A stretch of DNA of 64,000 nt from Parachlamydiales bacterium (GTDB taxonomy: Bacteria; Chlamydiota; Chlamydiia; Chlamydiales; SM23-39). The DNA lies in the NCBI GenBank assembly GCA_016931275.1, contig JAFGFA010000018.1:1-64000 (forward strand), in the 5' to 3' direction. Both the position numbers and the translations under genes were made by a program. The notes under the pieces were generated by a model, which worked only from the letters and a program-made list of their open reading frames with translations, made no database searches and had not been told where the DNA came from. Positions 7,513 through 16,129 of the stretch are shown here, in pieces; position 1 is the first letter of the stretch; every line of letters begins with the position of its first letter.

Positions 7513-8553
7513 TTAGAAATCTAATGCTAGTTTTACTGTAAGACCTTGTAACAATAGATCTGATGCACTTCCGTCAGTAGCTACTCCTATTAGATCTTTC
7601 AAAGAACGCATTTCGTTTTGATTCCAGAAAATTTGGAAATCATAAGATGCTGAAAGATCAATATGCCAGTCGCTATTTGAGAAGTATGTTCCCCAGCCTA
7701 GGCCAAGATCAAGTTCAAAGTTTGGAGTAATATAGCTAGGCTCATCTTGGAAATGAGTTGTACTTTCGCGACCTTTTACTTTAAAGTCTTGATAATACAA
7801 GCCAGCAGCTGTATTTCCAAATACTCTGAATCCTTCTCCAATAAGCCAGTTTGTATTCAAACCTGCTCGTGGTCCTAACAACCAAGAATCAGAGGTGTAT
7901 TTTATGTCTGTTGCAACTGCTGCAAGAGTAAGGTAATCGATTTTATATTTTTGATCGATCCAACCACCTCGTAGCCCTACGAATGGGAAAAACGTAAGTT
8001 TAGTTCCTACATAGTGAGCTCTTCCCATAGTAAAATCTAGAAGATCTATGTAAGAATACCATTTAGCAGCTACAGAAGCAGAACTAGTTGGTGATATAGA
8101 CCAAGTTGGTGTAATATCATCAGCTGAAGAGGTTTTATGATATTTATTAGTACCATGTACTCTTGTATATTCGAGCATCAAAGCCCAATTATCATGGTCT
8201 AAATTCATTCCAGCAGCAACTTTAAATGCTGATTTGTAATCAAAGTCCATGTTAATTACTTTATGAGAATCAGAACCATCTATTCCTAATTCCAATCCTT
8301 TTTCTTTCATTTGCCAATAAAGATAGCTTACAGAAAGAAAAGCGTCCCAAGAACAATTTACATCAATTCTTGCTGGAGCATTATATGCACCCATCATTTG
8401 ATGTTCTTGGACAGTATATCCTTGTTTATAATCATTAGGATTTTTTTTGCAATCAGAAGGACATTCACAGCCTTGATTGTTTTGCACAGCAAATGCTGAA
8501 AGAGCAATACAACTTGCTCCTAACAGCGATATCATTTTTTTGGTTAAAGACAT
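7513..8553 (-). CDS. Major outer membrane protein-like porin (Legionella_OMP-like family)
   Basis: A 346-residue secreted beta-barrel protein. Residues 1-22 (MSLTKKMISLLGASCIALSAFA) form a signal peptide. The mature N-terminus is cysteine-rich (CECPSDCKK), suited to disulfide cross-linking in the chlamydial envelope. The rest alternates polar and aromatic strands and ends in phenylalanine (VKLALDF), the usual mark for barrel insertion. Size and layout fit the MOMP/POMP-like porins of environmental chlamydiae. GGAG precedes the ATG by 7 nt and a strong terminator follows, consistent with a highly expressed single-gene unit. It probably forms a general diffusion pore. Many paralogues exist in related genomes, so no symbol is given. 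Confidence 0.85.
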   Translation of the reverse strand: MSLTKKMISLLGASCIALSAFAVQNNQGCECPSDCKKNPNDYKQGYTVQEHQMMGAYNAPARIDVNCSWDAFLSVSYLYWQMKEKGLELGIDGSDSHKVINMDFDYKSAFKVAAGMNLDHDNWALMLEYTRVHGTNKYHKTSSADDITPTWSISPTSSASVAAKWYSYIDLLDFTMGRAHYVGTKLTFFPFVGLRGGWIDQKYKIDYLTLAAVATDIKYTSDSWLLGPRAGLNTNWLIGEGFRVFGNTAAGLYYQDFKVKGRESTTHFQDEPSYITPNFELDLGLGWGTYFSNSDWHIDLSASYDFQIFWNQNEMRSLKDLIGVATDGSASDLLLQGLTVKLALDF

Positions 8554-8600
8554 CTTTTCACTCCATTTTGTCGACTAATAAAATTAGCTTTTATTTCAAA

Positions 8601-8627
8601 ATAATAGTTTTTCCTCTTTTTTGGCAA
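8601..8627 (-). promoter_or_regulatory. Possible porin promoter
   Basis: On the minus strand, TTGCCA (8622-8627) and TATTAT (8601-8606) are separated by 15 bp, about 48 bp before the porin start. Both hexamers resemble sigma-66/sigma-70 boxes, but the spacer is short. The surrounding region is rich in A and T, which makes chance matches common. The rest of the 479-bp gap (8554-9032) holds no gene I can support. Confidence 0.28.
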
Positions 8628-9032
8628 CGACCTTTGTTAAATTTTTTGTGTCTAACCAAAAACGAGGTTGTTTTTTCTTTTTTCATAAATTGACATAACA
8701 TCCTTTTGAACTATTTGTCAAAAGCTTTTTTTTATATTCATTTTTATCGTCTTGAAAAGTTGAGGGGATGCGAAGAAAATTTTCTTCCGAAATACTATCG
8801 ATTGTTTTTTCTTTTTTCTCCGATCTTTTTTGCAACAACAAGGTATTGATTTGTTGCGCAACTTGTGCAAAATATGATAGTTTTAAGTAACAAACAAATT
8901 TTTTAAACAAATGGAAATACGCCTTCGAAACAATCTTTGGGATCCTCTTCGCATTATGGAAATCATAGGACATTAAAAGTTATAGACGTTTATTTTTTGT
9001 ATTGTTGCTAACCAATATTTACATAGAGGCTT

Positions 9033-9440
9033 ATGAAAAAAATATTGTTCTTGTTAATAGCCTTTCCTCTTTTTGCAGATTATTCTGTGGTGTTGTTTAA
9101 CGACTCCCCTTTTGAGTTGACCGCTCAGGTGCAGGCGGCCAACGGAACGATTATTGGCAAGACTACCTTAAAACCTGGAGAACAAAATATTTGGCGATCC
9201 GATCTTTCCAGAACTTATTTAAATACGCCCAATACACCGAAAGTTTCTTTAACGCCCTTTTCTGTTATTTGGTATTGTCCTTATGGAGGGTTTTATTCTA
9301 TGTGCAGCAATGTGCCTCCAGGAGCTACCGTAACAGCAAATACTTGCCCTGGTTCTCGGTATTGCCAGCCAAAACCTAAGGAGCAAAAATGCCCGCCCTG
9401 TATTTGTGTTCCTCCTACTGTTAGAAAAAAAACAGAGTAA
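9033..9440 (+). CDS. Secreted cysteine-rich hypothetical protein
   Basis: A 135-residue protein with a short signal peptide (MKKILFLLIAFPLFA). The first half of the mature part has a beta-rich pattern (YSVVLFNDSPFELTAQVQ, GTIIGKTTLKPGEQNIW). The second half carries all eight cysteines, including CPPCIC near the C-terminus. I do not recognise a named family. The cysteines and export signal suggest a periplasmic or outer-membrane protein stabilised by disulfides. GAGG stands before the ATG. It is followed after 6 bp by the NlpC/P60 gene, so the two are probably co-transcribed and may act at the same envelope site. Confidence 0.75.
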   Translation: MKKILFLLIAFPLFADYSVVLFNDSPFELTAQVQAANGTIIGKTTLKPGEQNIWRSDLSRTYLNTPNTPKVSLTPFSVIWYCPYGGFYSMCSNVPPGATVTANTCPGSRYCQPKPKEQKCPPCICVPPTVRKKTE

Positions 9441-9446
9441 TTTTTT

Positions 9447-10301
9447 ATGAAATGGATGAAATTTTTATTCGTATTCGTTGCCTCTTTTTGTTGGTCTTAT
9501 GACTATATCAATTCTCCCACAGCATGGATGCATAAAACCAATGATGCGATGAGCCCTTTAGTTTCGGAGGCAATTTATGGAACGGAGGTACAAATTATTC
9601 AAGCGCAAGGTGCTTGGAGTGAAATTGTAACTCCTGAAGGATATCGAGGATGGGTGGAAAATAAAAATTTGATTGTTCGAGACGCTCCATATCCTTCTAC
9701 AGATATTCGGGCAAAAGTTAACAGAACGCGCAGTTTTGTATCCTATGACGAAGAGACAGTTTTTCATCCTACGCATATGGAATTGCCCTATGGGGTTATT
9801 CTAGAAATTTTATCTTCAAGGGAAAATTTAGAGAAGAGATGGATTAAAATTCGGTTATTGGATAGTAAAGAATATTGGATTCAAAAAGGGGATATTCTCT
9901 TAACGCAGGATCAAATGACCCTTGACAATATGTTGTTATTAAGCAAGGGCTTTATAGGCATCCCGTATCGATATGGAGGAGTGTCTAGTTTTGGGTGTGA
10001 TTGTTCAGGATTTGTACAGACCCTTTTTTTACAAAGAGGAATAAGACTTCCTAGAGATTCTTATCAGCAATATGATGCTGATATTTTTGTTTCTGTAGAC
10101 CTTGAACAATTACAAAAAGGAGATCTGCTGTTTTTTGGGCGTAATCGCGTAAGCCATGTTGGCATTTATATGGGAAATGATCAAATGATTCATTCCATGG
10201 TGGAATGTGCTGGTGTAACGCCTTTTTCAGGGGTGCAAACGACCTCTTTTTCCGCCTTTAAAAAAGCTTATCCTTTCAAAGGGGCACGTCGACTTAAATA
10301 A
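9447..10301 (+). CDS. Exported NlpC/P60 peptidoglycan hydrolase with SH3-like domains
   Basis: A 284-residue exported enzyme. A hydrophobic N-terminus (KWMKFLFVFVASFCWS) is a signal peptide. Residues about 25-150 form SH3b-like segments (GTEVQIIQAQGAWSEIVTPEGYRGWV). The C-terminal NlpC/P60 domain has the catalytic Cys186 in CDCSGF, His237 in SHVGIYMG and His249 in MIHSM. Such enzymes cut peptide bonds in the peptidoglycan stem next to diaminopimelate. With dapA in the window, this fits a chlamydial cell that builds and recycles a small amount of peptidoglycan. It ends 7 bp before the convergent ygfA. Confidence 0.9.
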   Translation: MKWMKFLFVFVASFCWSYDYINSPTAWMHKTNDAMSPLVSEAIYGTEVQIIQAQGAWSEIVTPEGYRGWVENKNLIVRDAPYPSTDIRAKVNRTRSFVSYDEETVFHPTHMELPYGVILEILSSRENLEKRWIKIRLLDSKEYWIQKGDILLTQDQMTLDNMLLLSKGFIGIPYRYGGVSSFGCDCSGFVQTLFLQRGIRLPRDSYQQYDADIFVSVDLEQLQKGDLLFFGRNRVSHVGIYMGNDQMIHSMVECAGVTPFSGVQTTSFSAFKKAYPFKGARRLK

Positions 10302-10308
10302 ACTGTGG

Positions 10309-10848
10309 TTAAAAGAGAAATACTTTTTGAAGAATTACGTCATGGCTTTCCCGAGGAATTTCTTCCCATTGCTGTTCTTGGAATCCGACGCCGATCGTGA
10401 GGCAGTTTGTCATTTTCTGCAGTAAGCGATCATAAAAACCAAGGCCATATCCAAGGCGGTTCCCCTGAGAACTAAAAGCAATTCCCGGAACAAGAATAGC
10501 GATATGGTCGAGATAATGGATTTTGTTCTCCTCGAGGGGTTCTGGTTCTTGAATGTTGTATTTCGTATTCAGGATAAGGCTTTGTAAGTTTAGGACGCGA
10601 TAGATTGCAAGAGAGTTCTCTTGACAATAAGGCAGCAAAAGCCTCTTTTCTTCGCAAAGGGTCTTATTGAGGGGCCATAGATCGATTTCCTCTGTTTTTG
10701 AGGCAAAAGAAAGGACATTCGGATAAGCCTTTGTTAGTTGATAGAGCTTATGGAAAGCTTCTAGAGAGGCTTCTTTGCGTCGTTGAATGGAGATTACTTT
10801 CCTTTTTTGACGCAAAAAATTACGGAGCTGTTTTTTCCGGTTTTCCAT
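10309..10848 (-). CDS. ygfA: 5-formyltetrahydrofolate cyclo-ligase
   Basis: The enzyme converts 5-formyltetrahydrofolate to methenyltetrahydrofolate with ATP, keeping folate cofactors available. The 179-residue form begins with the usual basic helix (MENRKKQLRNFLRQKRK) and carries the nucleotide/folate motif GYGLGFYDR (133-141) preceded by VPGIAFSSQGNRLG. The frame is open for another 24 codons upstream, but those residues do not look like the family; an ATG two codons earlier is also possible. It overlaps the 3' end of the YwqK-repeat gene by about 29 nt. The order recA...ygfA matches what I recall from C. trachomatis. Confidence 0.88.
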   Translation of the reverse strand: MENRKKQLRNFLRQKRKVISIQRRKEASLEAFHKLYQLTKAYPNVLSFASKTEEIDLWPLNKTLCEEKRLLLPYCQENSLAIYRVLNLQSLILNTKYNIQEPEPLEENKIHYLDHIAILVPGIAFSSQGNRLGYGLGFYDRLLQKMTNCLTIGVGFQEQQWEEIPRESHDVILQKVFLF

Positions 10849-12157
10849 GGACATAGATGATTTTTCGAATGAAAACCCCTTCCCCATCATATATCGTAGC
10901 GGCACCAAAACCGTCAACAACGGAAGAGACGGGTGTTAATTGAGAAGGAGAAAAATAGGATCCTGAAAGGAGATTTCCCATCTGATATTCTTCGATACAC
11001 ATGACTTTTCCATTGCGATACCAGCTAGAGGAACTTCCGTTTTTTTGGTTGTGGGTCATTTGTTTTTGACTTTCTATCTGACCATTATTGTACCAAGTCA
11101 TTGCCGTTCCACATATCGAGTCTTGATCCCAAAAAAAAGAAAGCTTGGGTTGTCGATTCTCCGAAGGCCTTACAAGTTCGGACGAAAGATAAAAAAGAAT
11201 TTCCTCCCCTTGTTTTTTCCCGTTTTTAATATGGTAAATTTTTTTCAATTCTTTTTGAGGGGTAAAAATTTCTACTTTCCCATCAGGAATTCCCTGGTGA
11301 TAAGAGATTAATTTGTGGAGATAGAGATCCCTAAATACTGCTTTTTTTCCCTCTCTGGCCTCAATGGCTGCGATCAGAGTGCGGTTTTGATCAAAATATT
11401 TGCCCTCTTCTAATAAACCCTTGCTATAATTTTCCTCATATTGCGCGACAGATGGTTTCCAGAAGCAAATACTTTTCCCGTGTTTCTGATCATGTATATA
11501 GGAGGTTTCTTGAATCAGCTGATTATCTGGAGAAAATTTACACACCTTTCCCTCAATCCTTCCCTTTTCATATGGGATTATTTTTTTGAGAGATCCATGG
11601 GGATAATAGTGGAGAGATTCTCCGTGTAAAAGTCCTTTTTCATAGGGAATGCGAGCAAGAAGGTTGCCTTTTTCATCCCAAAAAGAACTGATACCGTCAA
11701 ACAACCATTTTGCTTGAGACTCTTCCGACAGATCGGCAGGACCTCCCAAGACGTACGCATGGATTTTTGGTGTTCCGTCACTATACCATGATCGATATTC
11801 TCCAAGAGCCCTTCCATCTTGGGTCTGCACCGATTGAGAGATCTGACCGTTTGGATAGTAGGCCAAGATAGTTCCCGGCGTTTTTCCCTGAGGATCTTTT
11901 TGAAAAACCTGAATTACCTGATGGTACGGTTGTGGTTGCATAAAATCTGTTGAAGACAGGCGCCGAAGTTTTTCTGGAGAACTAATGGTTTCTGTAATCC
12001 CATGGCGGTCGGTGATTTGGATGCAAGAGAGCTGCGGAGATTTCTGTGTATTCTGATGATAGGAGCAAGAGAAAAAGAATAGTGGCAAAATAAGCAATAT
12101 TCTTTTTGCTAAGGCCTTTTTTTGAAAAAGTCTCGTTGCAATATTTCCATATGGCAT
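10820..12157 (-). CDS. Lipoprotein-like protein with YwqK/MORN-type repeats
   Basis: A 445-residue protein. After a basic start comes a hydrophobic stretch ending in FFFSC (about 20-31), a plausible though imperfect lipobox. Most of the rest is made of repeats of the YwqK type, each with a core such as YYPNGQI, WYSDGTP, YYPHGSLKK, FSPDNQLIQE, WYNNGQIES and WYRNGKV, spaced about 22-40 residues. Annotation pipelines often name these YwqK antitoxins, but no toxin partner is visible; a surface or periplasmic binding role is as likely. AAGGA precedes the ATG, which lies inside the end of the upstream gene, so the block 14084 to 10309 is one overlapping operon. Confidence 0.8.
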   Translation of the reverse strand: MPYGNIATRLFQKKALAKRILLILPLFFFSCSYHQNTQKSPQLSCIQITDRHGITETISSPEKLRRLSSTDFMQPQPYHQVIQVFQKDPQGKTPGTILAYYPNGQISQSVQTQDGRALGEYRSWYSDGTPKIHAYVLGGPADLSEESQAKWLFDGISSFWDEKGNLLARIPYEKGLLHGESLHYYPHGSLKKIIPYEKGRIEGKVCKFSPDNQLIQETSYIHDQKHGKSICFWKPSVAQYEENYSKGLLEEGKYFDQNRTLIAAIEAREGKKAVFRDLYLHKLISYHQGIPDGKVEIFTPQKELKKIYHIKNGKKQGEEILFYLSSELVRPSENRQPKLSFFWDQDSICGTAMTWYNNGQIESQKQMTHNQKNGSSSSWYRNGKVMCIEEYQMGNLLSGSYFSPSQLTPVSSVVDGFGAATIYDGEGVFIRKIIYVHGKPEKTAP

Positions 12158-12744
12158 TGATAAAATCCTTCTTGGTTTTTGGTTATAGAAAAATCGAGAA
12201 AAAACAGTTGAGGTCTTTTAGCGAGATTTTCCGTATGTTCGATGGATATTCCCTCAACGGTTCTTAAAATTTTTTCCAGGCTCTTTCCCGTAAGGGTGAC
12301 CGGATGTTCAAGGAGAAAAACAGTCTCCTTCATTAAAGAAGAGGAACTAATTGTTTTTTTTTGAAAAGACAGGGTTTGTTGCGATAATTGCAGAAGTTTT
12401 TTTTGAACTTTCTTGTCATGGCTGAAGGGAAGATTTTGAACAATAGGATTTATGAGGGAGAGATAAGACTGGTTTAATGGAAAAGCCAAGAGGGTTTTTC
12501 CCATATATTCGCTATCGGCTTCCAAAAAAGCGCGAAGAAAATGTTGTCTTCGCATCCTGGTATCAAAAGAAGCATAGAATTTTTCGTAGGTTTGATATAG
12601 GAATAGAGCTCTTTTCTGCAAAGAGCAATAGTTGTTGATACTCCAACTCAGAACCGCAATCACAGGGATTAGTCCGATGAGAATAAAAATTTTTTTTTGA
12701 TCGAACTGTTGCGTAAAAGATAGTATTTTCTTTAGAAAAGTCAT
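12109..12744 (-). CDS. Single-pass membrane protein, GspM/PilO-like (inferred)
   Basis: A 211-residue protein with one N-terminal membrane segment (about 19-36, IFILIGLIPVIAVLSWSI) after a short basic cytoplasmic end, then a helical and finally beta-alpha region outside the membrane. There is no enzyme motif. This layout (short inside, one helix, coiled coil, small ferredoxin-like end) is that of GspM or PilO. It overlaps the preceding gene, a GspL/PilM-like protein, by 4 nt (ATGA). Sequence identity to GspM/PilO is not obvious to me, so the assignment rests on architecture and gene order. Position matches the chlamydial hypothetical between CT646 and CT648. Confidence 0.75.
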   Translation of the reverse strand: MTFLKKILSFTQQFDQKKIFILIGLIPVIAVLSWSINNYCSLQKRALFLYQTYEKFYASFDTRMRRQHFLRAFLEADSEYMGKTLLAFPLNQSYLSLINPIVQNLPFSHDKKVQKKLLQLSQQTLSFQKKTISSSSLMKETVFLLEHPVTLTGKSLEKILRTVEGISIEHTENLAKRPQLFFLDFSITKNQEGFYQCHMEILQRDFFKKRP

Positions 12745-14084
12745 GAATGGATACGATTATTTAAATAGAAAGTAATTATAGTAGAATCTTTTTCTTTTTT
12801 CCATGTCATTTCTTCATGGGCATCGATAATTTTATGTGTTTTGAGAGAGGAGAGAAAATCTTCTCGGGAAAGAGGGCTTTTGCATTGTACAAAGATCTTT
12901 ATTTTATACGGGGTATGAGGCGTATTTTTTTGAGGGAATTTTTCCATATGGTAGCGAAATTTTTCCACAGCATCCAGAGGGACGATATTCCGGAGAATGG
13001 CTAAAGTATCATAGACATTGAGAGCGTCAAGCGGATAAGGAAAATGTTTGGAAGAGACCTTGATCCTTTTTTGTAGCTGTTGGAGAGAAGCGGGACGATT
13101 GTAAAAATAGCGTTCTTCAAGGTCAGATAAAGAAGAAAATTCTTGATCCAGAGCTTGTTGATGCAAGGAAAAAATATAAAGGAATATCCCCCAAAAAAGG
13201 AAGGACAGGATCCATGAGGCGGGCATAAAGACTTTTTTAAAAAAAATCGAAGAGCGATTTATCGTGTTGGGGAACAATTTTTTAAAGGAAAAATCCCCTC
13301 CCCGATTTTTTTGAAGAGAGAGCAAAGAGAGTCCAATGCTTAAAGCATATTTTGAGGACCCATTGCCGGAACAAGAAGTTTTGCCGGTAAAAAAGGGCTG
13401 TAATTCTGGAGAGAACTTGGATGTTTCCAGTCCTGTAATGAGAAGAGAAGAAGGATTCCATTGTTCTTTATTGAAAATGATCCGAAGAGATTGATGACAG
13501 CGATTGTGAAAATCCTCGGGATTTTGGTGCAGGAGAGATGATCCTATAGGAAAAGAGCGGAAGATGACCGGACGAAAATAGGATAAAGAAAGAAAAAAAG
13601 TTTCTTGTTCTCGAATGTGTAAGAGAAAACCATGAGGATTATCAGTAAAATTTTTAGCGAATTCTGCAAGAGCGATAGCCGGGGCTGTGAGAAAAGAGGG
13701 AACGAGGTCTATTGTTTGCTTTAAAGATGTTTCAAAGCTCTCCATCGCTGTTTTTGTTGTGAAAAAGACAGCAAAATGATGCAGCGATTTCTCAGAATGA
13801 ATGAGATAAGGGATAGAGATCTGTTGGTCTACAGATAAGGAAGTCAAGCTTTCCAGTTGAAAAGGAAGTAGTTTAGGCAAATGTCTTTTTGGGGCTTCTA
13901 TGCGGAGTTCTTTAACGATACAGTCTTTTGAGGGAAGAGCTGCAGTTGTTATTGTATGTTTACTCACGATATCGGGGGAGAGTTTTTCCAGAGGGAGAAT
14001 GTGGGTAGAAAATTTTTGATCATTTTTCCCAATATGGGAAATGATTAGTTTGTGATCTTCTATATCAATACCGGTGAAATCCAT
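12741..14084 (-). CDS. GspL/PilM-like membrane protein (inferred)
   Basis: A 447-residue protein. Residues 1-270 look like the actin-like fold of PilM/GspL: GIDIEDHKLIISHI at the start, a LPKLLPFQLES segment (69-79), LLITGLE (214-220) and YALSIGLSLL (246-255), but without clear ATP-binding motifs. One membrane helix follows (about 289-307), then a helical stretch and a small domain (about 370-447) of alternating strands and helices, as in the ferredoxin-like end of GspL or PilN. It would sit in the inner membrane with the actin-like part in the cytoplasm. It is the first gene of a four-gene overlapping operon. I know of no assigned function for its chlamydial counterpart. Confidence 0.8.
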   Translation of the reverse strand: MDFTGIDIEDHKLIISHIGKNDQKFSTHILPLEKLSPDIVSKHTITTAALPSKDCIVKELRIEAPKRHLPKLLPFQLESLTSLSVDQQISIPYLIHSEKSLHHFAVFFTTKTAMESFETSLKQTIDLVPSFLTAPAIALAEFAKNFTDNPHGFLLHIREQETFFLSLSYFRPVIFRSFPIGSSLLHQNPEDFHNRCHQSLRIIFNKEQWNPSSLLITGLETSKFSPELQPFFTGKTSCSGNGSSKYALSIGLSLLSLQKNRGGDFSFKKLFPNTINRSSIFFKKVFMPASWILSFLFWGIFLYIFSLHQQALDQEFSSLSDLEERYFYNRPASLQQLQKRIKVSSKHFPYPLDALNVYDTLAILRNIVPLDAVEKFRYHMEKFPQKNTPHTPYKIKIFVQCKSPLSREDFLSSLKTHKIIDAHEEMTWKKEKDSTIITFYLNNRIHS

Positions 14085-14161
14085 AATTGTTGCCTTTAGA
14101 AAAGAGTTTAGTGTAATATAATTGTCTCTTTTACTAAAGAGTTAAGCAAAAAAGAGGTGGC

Positions 14162-14422
14162 ATGGCCGTATTTATATACCAAGTGGTCTCGTTGCTCTGT
14201 ACCTGTTACATTTTGATGTTGATGATTCGGGTGGTGGGATCTTGGTTTGTTTCTTTTAGAAACTCTCGATTTATGATTTTTATTGCCCAGTATACGGATC
14301 CATATCTCAATATTTTTAGGAAAATTATCCCCCCAATCGGAGGAGTCCTCGATTTAAGCCCTCTTTTAGGTTTTTTTGTTCTTCGTCTAATAGAAAATTT
14401 TCTGTTGATGCTTTTGTCATGA
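14162..14422 (+). CDS. yggT: YggT family membrane protein
   Basis: An 86-residue protein with two hydrophobic segments separated by the conserved region PYLNIFRKIIPPIGGVLDLSPLLGF (family hallmark: DPYLNxFR...P..G..DLSP). YggT proteins are small inner-membrane proteins of unclear role, in some bacteria tied to osmotic or division functions. GAGGTGGC precedes the ATG. The stop overlaps the dus start by 4 nt (ATGA), so the two are coupled. It is divergent from the GspL-like operon across 77 bp, which must hold both promoters. Confidence 0.85.
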   Translation: MAVFIYQVVSLLCTCYILMLMIRVVGSWFVSFRNSRFMIFIAQYTDPYLNIFRKIIPPIGGVLDLSPLLGFFVLRLIENFLLMLLS

Positions 14423-15402
14423 AAACAGGTATTTATCCTCTACAAATTCAAGGACTTTCTTTGAGCAGTAATATTTTTTATGCTCCTTTGGCTGGATATA
14501 CCGATTATCCTACGCGTCAAATGATCGCTTCTTTCAGGCCGGGATTGTTTTTTACGGAAATGGTGAGAGGAAAAGCATTAATAGAACATTTTGAAAAAGT
14601 AAAAAATAATATTGAAATAGAAGAGAACATGCATCCTGTCGGAGCACAATTTTATGAAAACGATATATCGATTGCTGTCGATGCTGCGCAATTTTTGGAA
14701 AATAAGGGTTTTGATTGGGTTGATTTTAATTGTGCTTGTCCTTCTCCTAACATTGTCCGACAAAAATGTGGAGCCTATTTTTTGCGATGTCCACAAGAAT
14801 TTTCAAAGATCCTTCGGGCGATTGTTCTCGCTGTAAAAGTTCCTGTGAGTGTCAAGATTCGGTTGGGCTGGGATCACAATTCTGTTGTAGCTCCTGAGTT
14901 GACCCGCATAGCGGAAGATGTCGGGGCGGCGGCCGTGCTAATTCATGGAAGAACGGCTCTTCAAGGATATAGGGGAAAAGCGCAATGGGAAAAGATCGCG
15001 CAATGTGTAACCATTTCAAAGAACATTCTAATTATTGGAAATGGAGACATTTTTTCTTCTCAAGAGGCAAAAGAAAGGCTTCTTCAGAGTCGATGCCATG
15101 GCATTCTCATCGGCAGGGGGATGCTTGGAAATTATGGAATTTGTTCGGATATTCAGAATTTTTTTCTGAAAAAAGAGGAATATCGGAGATCTTGGCCGGA
15201 AACATTGCGGCAAATGCGTAGGCATTGGGGGTATATTCTGGATTATTATCCTGTTATTTCAGCGTTAAAGGAAATGAAAAAAGTGGGATTCTTATATTTA
15301 AAAGGGCATAAGGATATCAAAAAAATACGAAAATCGTTGGCTCAAGCGAATACTCCATCTGCTATTTTTGCTTTATATGACGATATTTGTAAAATAATGT
15401 AA
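14419..15402 (+). CDS. dus: tRNA-dihydrouridine synthase
   Basis: A 327-residue FMN enzyme that reduces uridine to dihydrouridine in the tRNA D-loop. It has the N-terminal PLAGYTDYPTRQM, the catalytic-cysteine region NCACPSPNIVRQKCGAYFL, VKIRLGWD, the IHGRTALQGYRGKA loop, and the FMN-phosphate motifs GNGDIFS and GILIGRGMLGN. Length is normal. It is coupled to yggT. Which D-loop position it modifies cannot be read from sequence. Confidence 0.93.
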   Translation: MKTGIYPLQIQGLSLSSNIFYAPLAGYTDYPTRQMIASFRPGLFFTEMVRGKALIEHFEKVKNNIEIEENMHPVGAQFYENDISIAVDAAQFLENKGFDWVDFNCACPSPNIVRQKCGAYFLRCPQEFSKILRAIVLAVKVPVSVKIRLGWDHNSVVAPELTRIAEDVGAAAVLIHGRTALQGYRGKAQWEKIAQCVTISKNILIIGNGDIFSSQEAKERLLQSRCHGILIGRGMLGNYGICSDIQNFFLKKEEYRRSWPETLRQMRRHWGYILDYYPVISALKEMKKVGFLYLKGHKDIKKIRKSLAQANTPSAIFALYDDICKIM

Positions 15403-15426
15403 CATCATCTTGTGAAAAAATTGATA

Positions 15427-16062
15427 TTATATTCGTCTTTTTTTTACGAGATTTTCAAGAGACAAACCAAGTTTGTCGAACGCTTTACGTCTATGAGAAA
15501 TGCGATTTTTAATTCGCTCTTCTAATTCGCCAAAAGTTTTTCGATATTCATGTTTCAGGAATAAAGGATCATAACCAAATCCTCCTCCCCCTCTAGGAGC
15601 TTTGAGGATTTCTCCTTCACAGGTTGCAAAAGAGGATTTGTAAAGACCTGTTGGAGATGCTAGAGCTAAAGCACATGCAAAATAGGCTGCGCGATCCTCT
15701 CCTTCCAAATGGCTCATTTTTTCTAATAGTTTGGCGCGATTATCGGCATCAGTAGCGTTATTGCCGGCGTAACGTGCAGAAAAAATTCCCGGTTCGCCGT
15801 TGAGAGCGGGTACCACTAATCCCGAATCGTCTGCAATAATCCACTGCTGTAAGGTCTCGGCGGCAGCTACAGCTTTTTGAATAGCGTTTTCTTCAAATGT
15901 AGAAGAGGTTTCCTCCGGAGGGGAATATTGGGGAAAATCTTGCAAACTTAATATATCCAATTGAGCTATAGAAGAGAGCATGGCTCTCAACTCTCGAATT
16001 TTATGAATATTTTTTGTGGCAAGAACTATAGTAAAAGATGCTGTTTTATAACGGTCGTTCAT
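15427..16062 (-). CDS. rdgB: Non-canonical purine NTP pyrophosphatase (RdgB/HAM1)
   Basis: The enzyme hydrolyses ITP, dITP and XTP to keep deaminated purines out of nucleic acids. The 211-residue protein has the entry motif VLATKNIHKIRELRAML, the DDSGL segment with the metal-binding aspartates, the GEPGIFSARYAG loop, GGGGFGYDPLF and the C-terminal SHR motif (ISHRRKAF). All family motifs are intact. It converges with dus and lies upstream of nothing co-directional; the greA fusion gene 67 bp away on the same strand may share its transcript. Confidence 0.94.
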   Translation of the reverse strand: MNDRYKTASFTIVLATKNIHKIRELRAMLSSIAQLDILSLQDFPQYSPPEETSSTFEENAIQKAVAAAETLQQWIIADDSGLVVPALNGEPGIFSARYAGNNATDADNRAKLLEKMSHLEGEDRAAYFACALALASPTGLYKSSFATCEGEILKAPRGGGGFGYDPLFLKHEYRKTFGELEERIKNRISHRRKAFDKLGLSLENLVKKRRI

Positions 16063-16129
16063 TACGCTTTTCTCAAAATTTCTTTTTGTTTTTTAGCATA
16101 CCAAAGATAAAATTTATCTTCGCTTTTTT

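Noticed and set aside
8683-8973. 96-codon minus-strand open frame in the gap upstream of the porin
   Set aside because: No Shine-Dalgarno, very AT-rich and lysine/phenylalanine-heavy composition, and no recognisable features; it probably reflects an AT-rich regulatory region.
10820-10848. Overlap of ygfA with the YwqK-repeat gene as a frameshift or fusion
   Set aside because: Both reading frames keep normal family ends; short overlaps are common throughout this operon.
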